Below are positions 33,568 through 35,360 of a stretch of 35,360 nt of DNA, one piece after another (position 1 is the stretch's first letter; every line of letters starts with the position of its first letter). Source of the stretch: Tepidimonas charontis (lineage in GTDB: Bacteria > Pseudomonadota > Gammaproteobacteria > Burkholderiales > Burkholderiaceae_C); contig NZ_VJON01000031.1 of the NCBI RefSeq assembly GCF_007556685.1, positions 1-35,360 on the forward strand, in the 5' to 3' direction. The translations under genes and the position numbers were made by a program. The notes beneath the pieces were generated by a model. It was not told the DNA's origin and ran no database searches. It saw only the letters and a program-made list of their open reading frames with translations.

Positions 33568-34554
33568 ATGCTCAACGTATTCACGCTCGTCAACGGCCGC
33601 CTGTTCCAGGAAGAAATCGAATCCCTGGAAGATCTGGCGCGCTTTCGCCCAATCTGGGTGGACATGGAGTCCCCCAGCCTTGAGGAACGCCGCTGGGTCC
33701 GGCAACACTTCGGCCTGTCCATCCCGGAGGACGCGATGGACGACGACATCGAGGAGTCGGCCCGCTTCTTCGAGGAAGACAATGGCGAGCTGCACGTGCG
33801 CTCGGACTTCCTCATCGACGACGAGGACGGCCCGCGCCACGTGCGCGTGGCCTTCATCCTCAACGATCGCAACCCCGATCTCAACAGCCACGGGGTGCTG
33901 TTTTCGATTCACGACGAGGACCTGCCGGTGTTTCGGTTGTTGCGCCTGCGCGCGCGCCGCATGCCGGGCCTGATCGACGACGCCAAAGACGTGTTGCTGG
34001 CGTTGTTCGACACCGACGTCGAGTACTGCGCCGACATCCTGGAAGGCATCCACGACGACCTGGAACACATCAGCACCCAGGTGCTGTCGGGTCAGCTCAC
34101 CGACGACGTCGCGCAACAGGTGCTCGCGGCCATCGCCCGCCACGAGGACCTATCGGGCCGCATCCGGCGCGACATGATGGACACCCGGCGCGCCATCAGC
34201 TTCCTGATGCGTATGCGGCTGCTGTCGGCCGAGCAATTCGAAGACGCGCGCCAGATCCTGCGCGACATCGACTCGCTGGAAGGTCACACCTCGTTCTTGT
34301 TCGACAAGATCAACTTCCTGATGGACGCCACCATCGGCTTCATCAACATCAACCAGAACAAGATCATCAAGATCTTCTCAGTGGCCTCAGTGGCGTTGCT
34401 GCCGCCCACGCTGATTGCCAGCATTTATGGCATGAACTTCCAGTTCATGCCCGAGCTCGAGTGGCGCTTGGGCTACCCGTTCGCCTTGGCGTTGATGGTG
34501 GCCAGCGCCCTGGGGCCCATGTGGTATTTCCGCCGGCGCGGCTGGTTGAAGTAA
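33568..34554 (+). CDS. corA: Magnesium/cobalt transporter CorA
   Basis: Pentameric inner-membrane channel for Mg2+ (and Co2+/Ni2+). The 328-residue protein has the acidic cytoplasmic funnel domain, the long stalk helix (SAEQFEDARQILRDIDSLEGHTSFLFDKINFLMDATIGFININQNKIIKIF) and two C-terminal helices flanking the signature YGMNF at about residues 287-291, ending with a basic FRRRGWLK tail. ATG 33568 gives the family N-terminus (MLNVFTLVNG) but has no Shine-Dalgarno sequence. An in-frame GTG at 33445 would add 41 residues of non-conserved Arg/Pro-rich sequence and is rejected. A long structured leader precedes it. A short ATCCC/GGGAT hairpin lies just after the stop. Confidence 0.94.
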   Translation: MLNVFTLVNGRLFQEEIESLEDLARFRPIWVDMESPSLEERRWVRQHFGLSIPEDAMDDDIEESARFFEEDNGELHVRSDFLIDDEDGPRHVRVAFILNDRNPDLNSHGVLFSIHDEDLPVFRLLRLRARRMPGLIDDAKDVLLALFDTDVEYCADILEGIHDDLEHISTQVLSGQLTDDVAQQVLAAIARHEDLSGRIRRDMMDTRRAISFLMRMRLLSAEQFEDARQILRDIDSLEGHTSFLFDKINFLMDATIGFININQNKIIKIFSVASVALLPPTLIASIYGMNFQFMPELEWRLGYPFALALMVASALGPMWYFRRRGWLK

Positions 34555-34777
34555 GTTCGGTATCCCAATCAGCGGGATGTGGCCGTCGCCTCCCGCCGTG
34601 TGCTCCTCGGCCCGCCGTTGCCCGTGGACCGGGTATGGCAGCGCGTGGATTTGCGCGCGCAGGCGCGACTGACCATCCCCCATCGGGACTACGCCATCGG
34701 AACGATGAAACGACGCGCGCGGCGGCGGCGCTTGGGTGTCCAATTACGCTCGTCAATCCACACCGCCCCCGCCCGCC

Positions 34778-34987
34778 ATGGACCGAGCTCTACCGACCGA
34801 CCCCCTGCCCGCGCTGCCCCCGCAGCCGATCAGTCTGGACGTGCTGCGCGAAAAATACCTCAAACCCGGCGAGCAGAGCGTGGACGATTTGTTCGACCGC
34901 GTGGCGCGCGCCGTAGCCGACGCCGAGGCACCCGAGCAACGCGCCCTGTGGGCAGCGCGTTTTCGCCAGCATCTGGCTGCTGGCGCC
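34778..34987 (+). pseudogene. nrdJ: 5' fragment of B12-dependent ribonucleotide reductase, cut by an IS
   Basis: About 70 codons remain. Residues 16-70 (PQPISLDVLREKYLKPGEQSVDDLFDRVARAVAD...WAARFRQHLAAGA) match the N-terminus of class II (adenosylcobalamin) ribonucleotide reductases, which continue with a GRIMSAAGT motif. Here the match ends exactly where TGTCGTGTCCCGG, the end of an IS481-type element, begins; the frame then stops at 35011 after seven IS-encoded residues. The catalytic barrel is not in the window. No cobalamin-riboswitch box is recognisable in the 223-bp upstream region (34555-34777), and ATG 34778 has no clear ribosome-binding site. Confidence 0.7.
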
Positions 34988-35360
34988 TGTCGTGTCCCGG
35001 CTGATTGGTAACACGTCTGTTGAACAGTTCGGGGTGTGATCGCTGCCATTGTTTCATGGCCGGGATAGGGCTGACATGCCCCAAAGCTTTCTGTGGCAGT
35101 TGGTGATTGTACGGCCACAGACATACCGCAGGATGGTGGCCTCAAGTTCTTCGCCGACAATGGAAGTGATGGGTGCGCAGGATGTCGGCGATGCGCCCGT
35201 TGAAGCGTTCAACCATGCCGTTGGTCTGCGGGTGTTTTGGGCGGGTCAGGCGATGCTCAATGCCTAGCTCCTCGCAGAGCTGATCGAACTGATGCCTGCC
35301 GGTCGGCGTACGCTCTCCCCGTGTGATGAAGCGATCCGTGAATTCCTTGCCGTTGTCGGT
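34988..35360 (-). mobile_element. IS481-family insertion sequence (partial, runs off right edge)
   Basis: The element begins at about 34988 with TGTCGTGTCCCGGCTGATTGG, a TGT-starting end as in IS481-family elements, and contains the 3' part of its transposase on the minus strand. The other end and the N-terminal half of the transposase are beyond the window. The boundary is set by loss of nrdJ similarity. Confidence 0.75.
34988..35360 (-). pseudogene. IS481-family transposase, C-terminal part, frameshifted
   Basis: From the window edge the minus strand reads TDNGKEFTDRFITRG, then GIEHRLTRPKHPQTNGMVERFNGRI, the second Asp and the Glu of the DDE integrase core. A one-base gain near 35167 throws the frame into a TGA at 35142-35144. 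A one-base loss near 35113 brings it back, and the normal C-terminus follows (YNHQLPQKALGHVSP, MKQWQRSHPELFNRRVTNQPG). The GEELEATILRYV segment between the two lesions is readable only in the shifted frame. This copy is therefore unlikely to make active transposase. Confidence 0.8.

Noticed and set aside
34555-34777. Cobalamin riboswitch before nrdJ
   Set aside because: B12-dependent reductase genes often have one, but I find no B12-box-like sequence or the expected conserved core in these 223 bp.
1-35360. CRISPR arrays, tRNA or rRNA genes
   Set aside because: No regularly spaced repeats, no cloverleaf with TTCRA-type arm and no rRNA-like sequence was noticed on either strand.

Overview
The window is a stretch of high-GC chromosomal DNA (roughly 68-70% G+C by eye) from a betaproteobacterium, most likely order Burkholderiales (Comamonadaceae, or a Tepidimonas/Caldimonas-like lineage; the genus is a guess). 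The basis is gene content and order: tsaB-rimI-udg, a yhdP-nitrilase block divergent from glnE, leuS-lptE, bamE divergent from fur, hpf-ptsN-hprK without a full sugar PTS, corA, and the start of a B12-type ribonucleotide reductase. Almost everything between about 700 and 34,980 is conserved core genome. I see no phage, CRISPR array, rRNA or tRNA.

Layout. 1-580: the end of one insertion sequence (IS21-like) lying inside a decayed IS3-family element. 749-3270 (+): tsaB, rimI and a family-4 uracil-DNA glycosylase. 3412-9117 (-): a complete dppABCDF-type peptide ABC transporter operon. 9355-11719 (-): mltA then a phosphofructokinase. 11736-11948 (+): a small membrane protein, head to head with mltA. 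12021-16948 (-): yhdP and a nitrilase-family amidase, divergent from glnE (16957-19716, +). 19863-20441 (+): exported glutathione peroxidase. 20668-22509 (-): NlpC/P60 peptidase and holA. 22676-23629 (+): an arginase-family gene lying between holA and lptE. 23738-29368 (-): lptE, leuS, a dienelactone-hydrolase-like gene, dapB and bamE. 29487-29927 (+): fur. 29954-31888 (-): hprK, ptsN and hpf. 32152-34554 (+): patatin-like phospholipase and corA. 34778-34987 (+): the first ~70 codons of nrdJ, cut by an IS481-family element that runs off the right edge and whose transposase is itself frameshifted.

The most informative non-coding signals are these. (1) A textbook sigma-54 promoter (TGGCACG-N4-TTGCA) lies in front of the peptide transporter, with a GCAC-N7-GTGC dyad matching the NtrC site arms about 117 bp upstream of the predicted start. 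This makes the operon a probable nitrogen-scavenging system. (2) A ~180-nt leader before corA can fold into a long nested stem. (3) Three genes (tsaB, holA, nlpC) have -10-like hexamers only 6-8 nt before their start codon and no Shine-Dalgarno sequence, suggesting leaderless transcripts. (4) Overlapping hairpins follow hpf.

I did not find a clearly new multigene system. The strongest leads are the regulatory and leader structures, and an insertion in what is usually an important nucleotide-reductase gene. Both window ends fall inside mobile elements, which fits a contig bounded by multicopy repeats.
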